Assembly: GCA_023145835.1 (NCBI GenBank)
Contig: JAGLDH010000053.1
Span: forward strand, 1 to 34,151
DNA length: 34,151 nt
From: Methylococcales bacterium
GTDB taxonomy: Bacteria; Pseudomonadota; Gammaproteobacteria; Methylococcales; Methylomonadaceae
Reading direction: 5' to 3'
The notes below the pieces were generated by a model, which worked only from the letters and a program-made list of their open reading frames with translations, had not been told where the DNA came from and ran no database searches. The position numbers and the translations under genes were made by a program. Of the stretch, positions 24,587 to 33,039 are shown in pieces. Positions within the stretch are counted from its first letter, which is position 1. Every line of letters starts with the position of its first letter.

Positions 24587-26554
24587 TTATTTGTCAGCAA
24601 AAAAAGTACCAGTCGATGTATCCGTTTGAATATTAATAGAGGCGAGTGAAGCCTGAGTGGCTTTATCGTTAAGTAATTCAATAAACACTTGGATTGATTT
24701 TTTGTGTAATCTTGAGTCGGCAACCATAAAGTCGTAATTTTCATCTTTTATGGGTAAAAAAACAATGTTATCGTCATCAGCGACTGACTGAATGGCTATA
24801 CCCCAATCGGCTCTATTTTGTTGAATAGCCGCTATCACTGCTCGATGGTTACTAGTTTGGACTAGGTAGCCATTAGGAATAGACCCATCAAGTAATTGAT
24901 CAATTAAAATACGAGTACCACTCCCTGTGTTACGGTTGATCATTAAACATGAAGGATCATTTTTGATTTTGCTAATAATTTGCTTTGCATTGTTACCTTG
25001 AAAGCGAGGATCATTTTTTCTGAAAAGTAACCCTTGTTGCCGACGATAACCTTGGATTAAACTGAGGCCAGCACTCATGAATGAGTGGTTGTACGTGTTG
25101 TTATCAATATTAAAAAGATGTATTCCCGCTATGTCACATTGTCCGCGCTTAACTGCTGAAAGCCCAGCGGCTGAACCTACGGACATGAAACGAGCCTGAA
25201 TACCTTTTTCTTTAAGTAAGCTGATGAGTAAATCAAGGCCGGCACAATGACTTCCGATAATAACAAGGTCAGCGGGTTTTGTATCACGACTGAGGAGTTG
25301 TACTTGAACTTCGCTCCCTGCTTCTAATAGTTCAACATGGCGGTCAATACGAACAAAGCCATCAGCATGACTGAATGTTGTTACGCTGCCAGACCCCTTC
25401 CCAATAGGGTATGCGGTTAGCGTAGGACGATGATATTCAGTGTCTTCAGGTGGGTTTTCAAGTAACCGGACTAAAAGAAACTCTGTTCGTCCAACATCTG
25501 AATTGACACGTACTGCAAGTTCGGCTGTTTCAACACTTAAGCTCGTGGGAGGTAATCCAGATAATTGGCGGATGACTGGGGCGATAAATTCATGAAAGGT
25601 AAAGATGGCTGAGGTGGGAAATCCGGGTAATACAACAACCGGTTTTCCTTGTGTCGCCGCTAGACAAATAGGCTTGCCTGGTTTTAATGCAACACCATGT
25701 ACAATAACGCCTGGGTCAGTCAGCTCATAGATAGCTTGGTACGATAAATCACCTTGGCCTTTGCTTGTTCCTCCTGAAAGTAAAACCATATCGGCTGATA
25801 ATAGAGCCGAAGCTATTTTTTCTCTTAGGTGGGGAAGATTGTCGCTTACAATTCCTAATTCAATCGGCTGGCCTCCGAGTTCTTTAACTGCATCGGAAAT
25901 GATCCGAGCATTAGAATCGTAAACAAACCCCGGCTGCATAGCCTCTCCTGGAGCAATGATTTCATTGCCTGTGGAAAGTATTGCGATTTTAGGGCGTCGC
26001 CAAACTTGAATTTTTACTTCACCAAGAGCCGCTAATATGCCTGTTTCTCGACTCGTTAAGAGATCGCCTTTATAGAGAATTGTCTCGCCACTGGAAACAT
26101 CTGTCCCTGCAAAAGCTACGCCTGAGCCAGGGCTAACAGGTTTAAAGACCATTAACTTATCATTGTGAATGTCAGCATGTTCTATCATAACAATGGCATC
26201 TGCACCTCTTGGTAACATTCCACCTGTTGCAAGAGGTGTAGCTAAACCTTTTGTGATTTCAAGTGTCGGTGTTGATCCTGCAGCAATCTGCTCGTTTTGT
26301 AATTGTAAGTAAATGGGCGTGTGTTCCTCTGCACCAATAGTGTCATGAGCTTTTACTGCAAAACCATCAAGATTTGAGCGATCAAAGGAAGGAACGTTGA
26401 CTTTAGCGACTACGTCTCTGGACAAAACCCGACCAAGTGCTAAATGTAGATCAATAAATTCTTCTTCTAAAGGATGTAGGGAAATTTCTGCTTCAAAGCG
26501 AGATTTTGCTAAATCACGATCAATAACATCAAGGAATTGTTTTTGTTGTTCCAT
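24587..26554 (-). CDS. moeA: MoeA fused to a periplasmic-binding-protein-like domain
   Basis: A 655-residue two-domain protein. Residues ~1-420 are MoeA (molybdopterin molybdenumtransferase), which inserts molybdate into adenylylated molybdopterin. It shows FDRSNLDGFAV (57-67), LATGGMLPRGADAIVMIEHA, the MPT-binding LSGGTSKGQGDLSY (259-272) and LPGFPTSAIFTFHEF (309-323). Residues ~428-635 form a PBP-like domain of the type found C-terminal to archaeal and some bacterial MoeA proteins, with VIIGSHCAGLDLL and the ligand loop NRNTGSGTRILIDQLL (540-555). There is no signal peptide, so the domain is cytoplasmic and probably binds an oxyanion such as molybdate or tungstate. It begins 19 bases after moeA ends. 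The two MoeA-type proteins may differ in metal or target. Confidence 0.9.
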   Translation of the reverse strand: MEQQKQFLDVIDRDLAKSRFEAEISLHPLEEEFIDLHLALGRVLSRDVVAKVNVPSFDRSNLDGFAVKAHDTIGAEEHTPIYLQLQNEQIAAGSTPTLEITKGLATPLATGGMLPRGADAIVMIEHADIHNDKLMVFKPVSPGSGVAFAGTDVSSGETILYKGDLLTSRETGILAALGEVKIQVWRRPKIAILSTGNEIIAPGEAMQPGFVYDSNARIISDAVKELGGQPIELGIVSDNLPHLREKIASALLSADMVLLSGGTSKGQGDLSYQAIYELTDPGVIVHGVALKPGKPICLAATQGKPVVVLPGFPTSAIFTFHEFIAPVIRQLSGLPPTSLSVETAELAVRVNSDVGRTEFLLVRLLENPPEDTEYHRPTLTAYPIGKGSGSVTTFSHADGFVRIDRHVELLEAGSEVQVQLLSRDTKPADLVIIGSHCAGLDLLISLLKEKGIQARFMSVGSAAGLSAVKRGQCDIAGIHLFNIDNNTYNHSFMSAGLSLIQGYRRQQGLLFRKNDPRFQGNNAKQIISKIKNDPSCLMINRNTGSGTRILIDQLLDGSIPNGYLVQTSNHRAVIAAIQQNRADWGIAIQSVADDDNIVFLPIKDENYDFMVADSRLHKKSIQVFIELLNDKATQASLASINIQTDTSTGTFFADK

Positions 26555-26573
26555 TTTAAATTTATACTACTCT

Positions 26574-27836
26574 CTAGTCGTAAAGAAATACGTCAACTTC
26601 AGTTTCGGGTGGGTAGCCTTCGCTGTTAGTTGGGATAATCACAAAGCCATCTGCTTGCGTTGTGGAGCTAAGAATAGCGGCACCGCTTATAGCAATAGGT
26701 TTGATAAAGTCACCCGATAAGCAAACACGTGCATAATCTGTTCTCCCTATCATTGATACCATTTTTTGTTTTAATTTCTTACGCACAGAGCGATAGGGTT
26801 CTTTTTTAGCGTGACCAGACAGTTGGCGAATGAAACGGCCTGCAAAAAAATCATAAGCACATAAGCAGGCTACGGGGTTACCTGGAAGTAAAAATACCAG
26901 TTTGTGTCCTATTGTTCCCATTCCTGTTGATCGACTGGGGCGCATGGCAATGCCATGAATGGCTAAATCACCTGCTTCTGCTAATAATAAAGGTGCTAGA
27001 TCTTCTTCTCCGACACTTGTACCGCCTATGAGTAACAAAATATCATAATCATCAAGCATGGCTTGTTTTATCAATTCCGGATTGTCAGGTATGATACGAG
27101 AGTTTATGGTGTTGGCTCCATCTCTATTGCATAGAACTTCTAGCATGGGGCCGTTAGAATTAATAATTTGATAGTCTTTGGGTGGTTCACCTACTTCAAG
27201 TATTTCATTTCCAGTCACTGCAATACTAATTCGAGGTTTTTTTAAAACAGAGACTGTTTCCTCTCCAATAGAGGCTAGAAGAGCGATATCTTGGGCTCTT
27301 AGGCGGCGCCCTTTTTTTAATATGATGGATCCTGCCGTAATATCTTCTCCAATACGACCAATATTTCGACCTTCTGCAACACTTTCCATTATCATAATAT
27401 GCTGATCATCTATTTCTATATTTTCAGCAGGTAAAACAGCATTTGCCCCATCAGGAATAGGAGCGCCTGTCATTATTCTTACAGCCGACTTTGAAGTCAC
27501 TTTAGCTGTGGATCCTTGGCCTGGCATCGATTTTCCAATCACTTGAAGTTGTAATTGGTTGTAAGATGATGCGCCTTGTGTGGCAGAAGCAACAATGGCA
27601 TAGCCATCCATCATAGAACGTTCAAAATGAGGGATATTAAATTGACTCGTCGCGTCAGCAGCAAGTACTCTCCCTGCAGCTTCTTGCAAAGGGATTCTTT
27701 GTTCTGGTAAATCAATTGATTGTTGATCTAACCAAGTGATAACATCCTCAACAGGTGAGCGCTTTTTAAAGCCGCGCATCCGAACATCATCGGCTTTAGG
27801 GTTTTTGTCAGCTAGTTTTATTTGTGTTTTTTTCAT
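26574..27836 (-). CDS. moeA: Molybdopterin molybdenumtransferase MoeA
   Basis: A 420-residue cytoplasmic MoeA of normal length plus a basic ~25-residue N-terminal extension (MKKTQIKLADKNPKADDVRM). Key motifs are FERSMMDGYAI (71-81), IMTGAPIPDGANAVLPAENI, the active loop LLIGGTSVGEEDL and LPGNPVACLCAYDFFAGRFI. It catalyses ligation of molybdate to MPT-AMP in the last step of molybdenum cofactor synthesis. It is first in the minus-strand series and diverges from the octahaem cytochrome gene, with 178 bases between the two starts. The other cofactor genes (moaA-E, mogA, mobA) are not here. The start codon has no clear Shine-Dalgarno. Confidence 0.92.
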   Translation of the reverse strand: MKKTQIKLADKNPKADDVRMRGFKKRSPVEDVITWLDQQSIDLPEQRIPLQEAAGRVLAADATSQFNIPHFERSMMDGYAIVASATQGASSYNQLQLQVIGKSMPGQGSTAKVTSKSAVRIMTGAPIPDGANAVLPAENIEIDDQHIMIMESVAEGRNIGRIGEDITAGSIILKKGRRLRAQDIALLASIGEETVSVLKKPRISIAVTGNEILEVGEPPKDYQIINSNGPMLEVLCNRDGANTINSRIIPDNPELIKQAMLDDYDILLLIGGTSVGEEDLAPLLLAEAGDLAIHGIAMRPSRSTGMGTIGHKLVFLLPGNPVACLCAYDFFAGRFIRQLSGHAKKEPYRSVRKKLKQKMVSMIGRTDYARVCLSGDFIKPIAISGAAILSSTTQADGFVIIPTNSEGYPPETEVDVFLYD

Positions 27837-28014
27837 GAGGTTATTTTAAACGCTTAAGAATTGGAATTGAAGAGGTTCGGTTTTTAAATGATAAAAAAAG
27901 AAATAGGTTTTGTGATGAAAATAAGTTTTACTTGTTTTTAATATATTGGCTTGATTATTGCTTATGATCTTTGATTGGTCTGTTAAAATATATTGCATTG
28001 ATCGGAGATATTTT

Positions 28015-30714
28015 ATGCATATTCAGCAAAACGAAAATAAAAATAAATGGCTGATCTGGGTTAGTTGCTTGTTAATGGCTTTTTCAATGACAAATAGCTA
28101 TGCGGCTATCAATGCTTTTGATCTAGAAGTGAATCATCCGCCTATCCCTATATTGGACGAGCAAGGGACTCATGTGGTGTTGTCAAAACAACCCTATAGT
28201 CCAAAAAAGACTTGTGCGGGGAGTGGATGTCATGATTACGAAGGAATAACACATGCTTATCATTTCGAAATGGGACGTGATGAGGCTGATGATGAGTATG
28301 GTGTAAAGCGAGGTTTGCCTCATTTAGTCTCACCCGGTTATTACGGGGGATATACTTGTATGGGAGGGAGTAATCCTCAAGTTTTAGCAAAAAAAAATAA
28401 TGGGAGTGTAGAGGAGTTTGCTGATTATGGGTCAGCAGGTTGGTTACGCACTTGTATGGATTGTCATGTAGGCGGTGGGTGGGCGGAAAAAGACCGGAAT
28501 GGTATTCGCTATGATCAAAAAAATATCGCGGATATTAATCCGTTAGATGGTGATTATTATGATCGTGTGCTCAATAAGCTAACAGGTGAGGAAACGGTCG
28601 AGCTATGGGATTGGAAAAAAAGTGGTGTAGGAGAAGCTGATTGCCTCTTCTGTCATATGAAATATTCTAAATTGGCGCTGCCTGTAGATAGTGGTTTGAG
28701 TCAGCCTTTGTCACCGCGACATGCACGTCGTGCTTTTGTAAAAAAAGGTTTCTTTCGTCAAGCTGCTTCTGCCACCATGGAATATGTCAAAAATGATAAA
28801 GGAGTTAATCTTTTAACTATTGCTAGAGCGGCGGGAGATTTCGTTTTAGATGCAAATGGAATGCCTGTTTTAAATTGGCATCCTGAGGCGTTTACTAAAG
28901 AAGGGCGAGTGATCATTCCAATGTTACGTTTTCCAGAAAATGCTAGTTGTATGGAATGTCATTTAACAAGTAATACTCGACGTGGGTTTTATGGATTTGG
29001 TGAAGAGGCAAAGCAAACGCTAGCTTCGGCAGATGAAGGGGATGGTGAAACACCAGGGGCAGGGTCTACATTTGCTGATGATTACCGGGATGATGTTCAT
29101 AAAGGGACTAATTTTACAGAAGATAATGGGCAACAGCGCTCGATAGAAAGCTGTAATTCTTGTCATTCTGTACAATACTACAAACCTTTACACTCGAATG
29201 TAGATTTGAATGCGAACCATAATTTTCCGAAAGGTAATTCGGATATGGATGTAAGAAATGATTTGGATTATCGTCCTAATGTAAAGTCTTGTGAGAAATG
29301 TCATATTCATTCTGTTCATTCAATTGTAGGTGCGTCAAACGAGACTTTATTAAAAACACATACTCAGCTGTGGGCTTCAAGTGGTGGGTTAAATGGATAT
29401 GCACCTGAGAGCTTAACTGCAATTACTCAAAGGCATTTTGATGTGGTTGCTTGTCAAACTTGTCACATTACTAATAAAAAAGATGCGAATGGTAATGAGT
29501 TGCAAATGATGTACCGGTATCGTGTAGCAGAAGATGGATTGCCCAAGATTTCACCTTATAACCCCAGATTGAGGTATCACTGGAAGGATAAAGCCAGTGG
29601 GCGAGTGCTGTATCAAAAAGAACGGAACTCTGTATTGGTAAAAGCAGGAGATGCAAAAGGTGTTGCTAATATAGTTGATCCGGTTAGTCAGCAGGTACTC
29701 GGTCAAATTTCAGGAACAGGAAGTGGGAAAGACTTTGTTGCTAATGACCCAAATAGTTATGAAAGTTTCGTTGCATTAAAAACTGCTTATGACAGCTTGT
29801 TGCGTAGAAAAGGGTATGTAAACCCAAATACAAGTATGGTCTTTGCTGAATCTAATGAATATGTTATTTCACATAATACAAGGCCTAAAAAAGAATCAAT
29901 GCCATGTAGGAATTGCCATACACAGAACCAAAATGGTGGATATGGACAATTTATTTCAGATACGGGTGTTTTAGGAAAGTCAAAAGTAAAAGTGATCGCT
30001 AAGCTTCCTGATACTCGGTTGGTGTCAGAAGGTATTGTGACTCTGGGGGTGCCTTACAATAAGCTTCAGCCTAATGGTGAGATTACCCAGAATGTTGCTG
30101 ATGTTTTGTATGAGACTAAAATAGACTCTTTTATGAGTTTATTAAAAAACTCAAGTTCGAATGAAATTACAGGCGAATTTATTGAAATTAAGACAAAAAG
30201 TTTGTTAGCTGGGCTGGGCTCTGAATTATCTGGATTAATTGCTTCTGATTTTACAGATGTTAAAAGCTTTTATTTTACGGTCAATAAAGGAAGTCCGAAT
30301 TTGCGTAATATGGGGGCTATTATTCCTGGTAATGCTGTTAACAATGTTTTGTTTCCAAAATTACGTATTGCTTTAGGAATAAAAGAAGGTGTTGAAAAAG
30401 TAGCGCAAGATATTTTACATGCTCGTGAATATGGAAACTTAAGATCTAGAGTTTTCTATATTGATGTGTTGGATGAAGGTAAGGGAAATATATCTAGTTT
30501 TAATGGTTCAGTTATGTTGATCAAGGCTGCTTATAAAGGTGAACAAACAGATATTAATAAGATAAATGTAGTGATAGCTAATCGAGCGACGACTCAAATA
30601 AATAGCATACCTAGTACGGATATAGTCATGTTAAAGCCAGCAAATGAAGTGGGTGATGGCTTTGTTATTTTTAAAATGAAAGAATCTGGGTATTTTATTG
30701 TTGCAGATAAATGA
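28015..30714 (+). CDS. Periplasmic octahaem cytochrome c
   Basis: An 899-residue exported cytochrome. ATG at 28015 is chosen because CGGAG lies upstream and a signal peptide follows (WLIWVSCLLMAFSMTNSYA). Eight haem-attachment motifs were counted: an unusual CX4CH (CAGSGCH at residue 67) and seven CxxCH near residues 147, 210, 312, 380, 426, 480 and 631. The last ~250 residues carry no haem and look beta-rich. It does not match NrfA, HAO or OTR in any way I can show. Octahaem surface-associated cytochromes of methanotrophs are one comparison to test. It probably moves electrons in the periplasm or at the cell surface. The divergent position from moeA hints at a link to a molybdoenzyme but proves nothing. 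Confidence 0.85.
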   Translation: MHIQQNENKNKWLIWVSCLLMAFSMTNSYAAINAFDLEVNHPPIPILDEQGTHVVLSKQPYSPKKTCAGSGCHDYEGITHAYHFEMGRDEADDEYGVKRGLPHLVSPGYYGGYTCMGGSNPQVLAKKNNGSVEEFADYGSAGWLRTCMDCHVGGGWAEKDRNGIRYDQKNIADINPLDGDYYDRVLNKLTGEETVELWDWKKSGVGEADCLFCHMKYSKLALPVDSGLSQPLSPRHARRAFVKKGFFRQAASATMEYVKNDKGVNLLTIARAAGDFVLDANGMPVLNWHPEAFTKEGRVIIPMLRFPENASCMECHLTSNTRRGFYGFGEEAKQTLASADEGDGETPGAGSTFADDYRDDVHKGTNFTEDNGQQRSIESCNSCHSVQYYKPLHSNVDLNANHNFPKGNSDMDVRNDLDYRPNVKSCEKCHIHSVHSIVGASNETLLKTHTQLWASSGGLNGYAPESLTAITQRHFDVVACQTCHITNKKDANGNELQMMYRYRVAEDGLPKISPYNPRLRYHWKDKASGRVLYQKERNSVLVKAGDAKGVANIVDPVSQQVLGQISGTGSGKDFVANDPNSYESFVALKTAYDSLLRRKGYVNPNTSMVFAESNEYVISHNTRPKKESMPCRNCHTQNQNGGYGQFISDTGVLGKSKVKVIAKLPDTRLVSEGIVTLGVPYNKLQPNGEITQNVADVLYETKIDSFMSLLKNSSSNEITGEFIEIKTKSLLAGLGSELSGLIASDFTDVKSFYFTVNKGSPNLRNMGAIIPGNAVNNVLFPKLRIALGIKEGVEKVAQDILHAREYGNLRSRVFYIDVLDEGKGNISSFNGSVMLIKAAYKGEQTDINKINVVIANRATTQINSIPSTDIVMLKPANEVGDGFVIFKMKESGYFIVADK

Positions 30715-30751
30715 TTTTAATGGTGAGAAGAGCTAAAGTTATTATTTCTTA

Positions 30752-30911
30752 AGGAATCTCTGATCAAGTCCAATTATTTTTAGCTTGCTAAAACGGTCGA
30801 TATTTTCCACGAAAATCGGTGTAATAGAATGACTATTACGTCTCTCTTCGTGAAAAATAGCGACCGTTTTTTCTGCGCTAAATTCTAATCGACTTAATCA
30901 GAACTTTCCTT
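30752..30911. mobile_element. Foldback MITE, copy 2 (160 bp, TA-flanked)
   Basis: This is the inverted copy of the element at 20254-20409. It begins AGGAATCTCTGATCAAGTCC and ends with the complementary-type end reading TTAATCAGAACTTTCCT. TA flanks both sides (30750-30751 and 30912-30913). The arms GGTCGATATTTTCCACGAAA and the later TTCGTGAAAAATAGCGACC pair around the central GTAATAG/CTATTAC palindrome, so a transcript would form a long hairpin. That could end transcription from the cytochrome gene, which stops 36 bases before it. Confidence 0.8.
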
Positions 30912-30942
30912 AGCTAGAGGTGTTTAATTTTTTGTTAAATTT

Positions 30943-30970
30943 AGTCATAAATCCAGAGTTACGTTAGAAT
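30943..30970 (+). promoter_or_regulatory. Possible sigma70 promoter for ispH
   Basis: TAGTCA (30943-30948), a 16-base spacer and TAGAAT (30965-30970), about 35 bases before the ispH start. The -10 is good and the -35 is weak. Confidence 0.4.
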
Positions 30971-31005
30971 AGAGTTAATGATTAACCAAGTAAAGAAGTC
31001 AAGAT

Positions 31006-31959
31006 ATGCAAATAAAACTCGCTAACCCTCGTGGGTTCTGTGCAGGTGTAGACCGTGCTATTGAAATTGTTGACCAAGCATTAGATGCTTTTGGTGCGCC
31101 AATTTATGTACGACATGAGGTTGTACATAATCGTACTGTAGTTGAAGGTTTAAGGGAGAAAGGGGCTATTTTTATTGAAGATGTGAGTAAAGTGCCTGAA
31201 GGATCGTATTTAATTTTTAGTGCGCATGGTGTATCAAAACAAGTCCAGAAAGAGTCTGATGAACGTAATTTAACTGTTTTTGATGCAACATGCCCTTTAG
31301 TGACAAAAGTGCATATGCAAGTTGCCAAACATGCTAAAGAGGGGCGTGAAGCTATATTAATTGGACATGCAGGGCACCCGGAAGTTGAAGGTACAATGGG
31401 GCAGTATGAAAAAATAGCTAAAACAGGGGGGATGTATTTAGTTGAAACTCCGGATGATGTTAAAAATTTAAAAGTTAATAATCCTTCCAATTTAGCCTAT
31501 GTCACTCAGACTACGTTATCAATGACTGATACCCAGGTTATGGTCGATGCGTTACATAAATATTTTCCTGATATTCAAGAACAGAAAAAAGATGATATTT
31601 GCTATGCGACACAAAATCGTCAAGATGCAGTTCATGATTTGGCTGAAACAGCTGATGTTATTTTAGTTGTTGGTTCGCCTAATAGTTCTAATTCGAATCG
31701 TTTGCGAGAGATTGCTGAGCAATTAGGTAAAAAATCATTTTTAATTGACACTTCAGAGGATATGAGTAAAGAGTGGTTTAAAGATGTTGAGGTGGTCGGT
31801 GTAACAGCTGGTGCATCAGCACCTGCGGTGTTAGTCCAGGAAGTTATTAATCAATTGAAGGAGTGGGGTGGAACAGGCGCTATGGAAATTCAAGGAATTG
31901 AAGAAAAAGTTGTCTTTTCTATGCCGAAAAACCTAAAAAAACAGATTTTATCAAACTAA
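31006..31959 (+). CDS. ispH: 4-hydroxy-3-methylbut-2-enyl diphosphate reductase IspH
   Basis: A 317-residue iron-sulphur enzyme for the last step of the MEP isoprenoid pathway, reducing HMBPP to IPP and DMAPP. All catalytic residues are present at the usual numbers: cluster cysteines C12 (PRGFCAGV), C96 (DATCPLV) and C199 ([10 protein letters not shown]); substrate histidines H41, H74 and H124; E126 (HPEVEG); T167 (VTQTTLS); and the SNSNRLRE loop. The length is normal for gammaproteobacteria. It begins about 95 bases after the MITE, with a possible promoter in between, and is followed by a 340-base gap, so it is likely a single-gene unit. Confidence 0.97.
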   Translation: MQIKLANPRGFCAGVDRAIEIVDQALDAFGAPIYVRHEVVHNRTVVEGLREKGAIFIEDVSKVPEGSYLIFSAHGVSKQVQKESDERNLTVFDATCPLVTKVHMQVAKHAKEGREAILIGHAGHPEVEGTMGQYEKIAKTGGMYLVETPDDVKNLKVNNPSNLAYVTQTTLSMTDTQVMVDALHKYFPDIQEQKKDDICYATQNRQDAVHDLAETADVILVVGSPNSSNSNRLREIAEQLGKKSFLIDTSEDMSKEWFKDVEVVGVTAGASAPAVLVQEVINQLKEWGGTGAMEIQGIEEKVVFSMPKNLKKQILSN

Positions 31960-32224
31960 TCTTTTCTTATCTCGTTTAAATAATTGAGCTTATGATACTC
32001 TAGATTCTAGTTAGTGAATCTGGAGCCACTAGCTCTAATCTACATTGTTTTTCTTCTAGTGTTTCTTTTTTTCCATCAAATAGATGCCTTATCTTTTCTC
32101 TGTGTCTATTTAGTATCTTGCTATCGATAAAGTATAATTGTTATAAGCCCTGTATCTTTAGTTGTAAGAGGTCTTTGTGTATGACTTAATTAACTTGAGT
32201 CTCCATAAAAATATTAAGTCTAAC
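31960..32224. other. Intergenic region between ispH and the heat-shock operon
   Basis: No gene was found. AGATTC and GAATCT at about 32002-32021 can form a small hairpin after ispH but without a T-tract. The right-hand side leads into the sigma32 promoter listed separately. Confidence 0.35.
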
Positions 32225-32250
32225 CTTGAATCTTTAATGAACCCCCCCCA
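32225..32250 (+). promoter_or_regulatory. Sigma32 (RpoH) heat-shock promoter of grpE-dnaK
   Basis: CTTGAA (32225-32230), a 14-base spacer and CCCCAT (32245-32250) within a run of seven C residues. This matches the RpoH consensus CTTGAA-N13-15-CCCCAT and lies about 45 bases upstream of the grpE start, exactly where a heat-shock promoter is expected. Confidence 0.85.
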
Positions 32251-32296
32251 TGTTAAAAAACATTGTTTGAATAATGAATGAATTTGGAGTTGTTAA

Positions 32297-32977
32297 ATGA
32301 GTAATGAGCAGAATGCATCTGAGCCAAAGTCAGATAGTGAGCTGATTGACGAGGTGCTTGAGCAAGCAAGCGAGCATGCCGAAGATGTTGTAAATGAGTC
32401 AGAAGAAAATCAACAGCCTGATGATTCTGAAAATGAAGCCCCTGAAGAAATTTCTCTTGAAGAGCTACAAATACAATTAAAGAAAGCACAGCAAACAGCT
32501 GAAGAAAACTGGGACAAAGCCGTTAGAGCGAAAGCTGAAATGGAAAATCTTAAGCGACGGACGCAAAAAGATTTAGAGAATGCGCATAAATATGGTTTAG
32601 AAAAGTTTTCTAAGGAACTACTTTCCGTTATCGATAGCTTGGAGTTAGGTATTCAGGCATCAACCAGTGATAACCCAGAAGTTGTTGCTTTAAAGCAAGG
32701 AAGTGAGCTGACAATTAAACAATTTGAAGCTGTATTTGCAAAATTTAATATTGAAGCACTTGATCCTATGGGGCAGCCGTTTAACCCAGAGTTACATCAG
32801 GCAATGACTATGCAGCCAAGTGCAGATGTCGAACCAAACACCGTTATTAATGTGTTTCAAAAAGGATATATCTTGAATGGTCGGTTGATTCGTCCAGCAA
32901 TGGTTGTGGTCTCTCAAGCTGCTAAACCAATTGATGAATCAATAGGTGATTCAACAAACTTAGATGAGCAGGCTTGA
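32297..32977 (+). CDS. grpE: Nucleotide exchange factor GrpE
   Basis: A 226-residue cochaperone that releases ADP from DnaK. The N-terminal ~55 residues are acidic and disordered. A long coiled coil follows (EELQIQLKKAQQTAEENWDK with AKAEMENLKRRTQKDLENAH), then the compact beta-domain, with the family signature region near FNPELHQAMTMQPSADVEPN and VFQKGYILNGRLIRPAMVVV. GGAG lies about 9 bases before the ATG. It is first in a heat-shock operon, with dnaK starting 62 bases downstream. The length is slightly above the E. coli protein because of the acidic N terminus. Confidence 0.97.
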   Translation: MSNEQNASEPKSDSELIDEVLEQASEHAEDVVNESEENQQPDDSENEAPEEISLEELQIQLKKAQQTAEENWDKAVRAKAEMENLKRRTQKDLENAHKYGLEKFSKELLSVIDSLELGIQASTSDNPEVVALKQGSELTIKQFEAVFAKFNIEALDPMGQPFNPELHQAMTMQPSADVEPNTVINVFQKGYILNGRLIRPAMVVVSQAAKPIDESIGDSTNLDEQA

Positions 32978-33039
32978 AATTAGTTTTAACAACCTCATAT
33001 CTACAATAATAAAATAATACTATAAGTCTGGAGATTTTA

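Noticed and set aside
27837-28014. Possible Moco riboswitch or ModE site between moeA and the cytochrome gene
   Set aside because: No conserved Moco-RNA-like stems or ModE palindrome could be seen in this short AT-rich divergent region.
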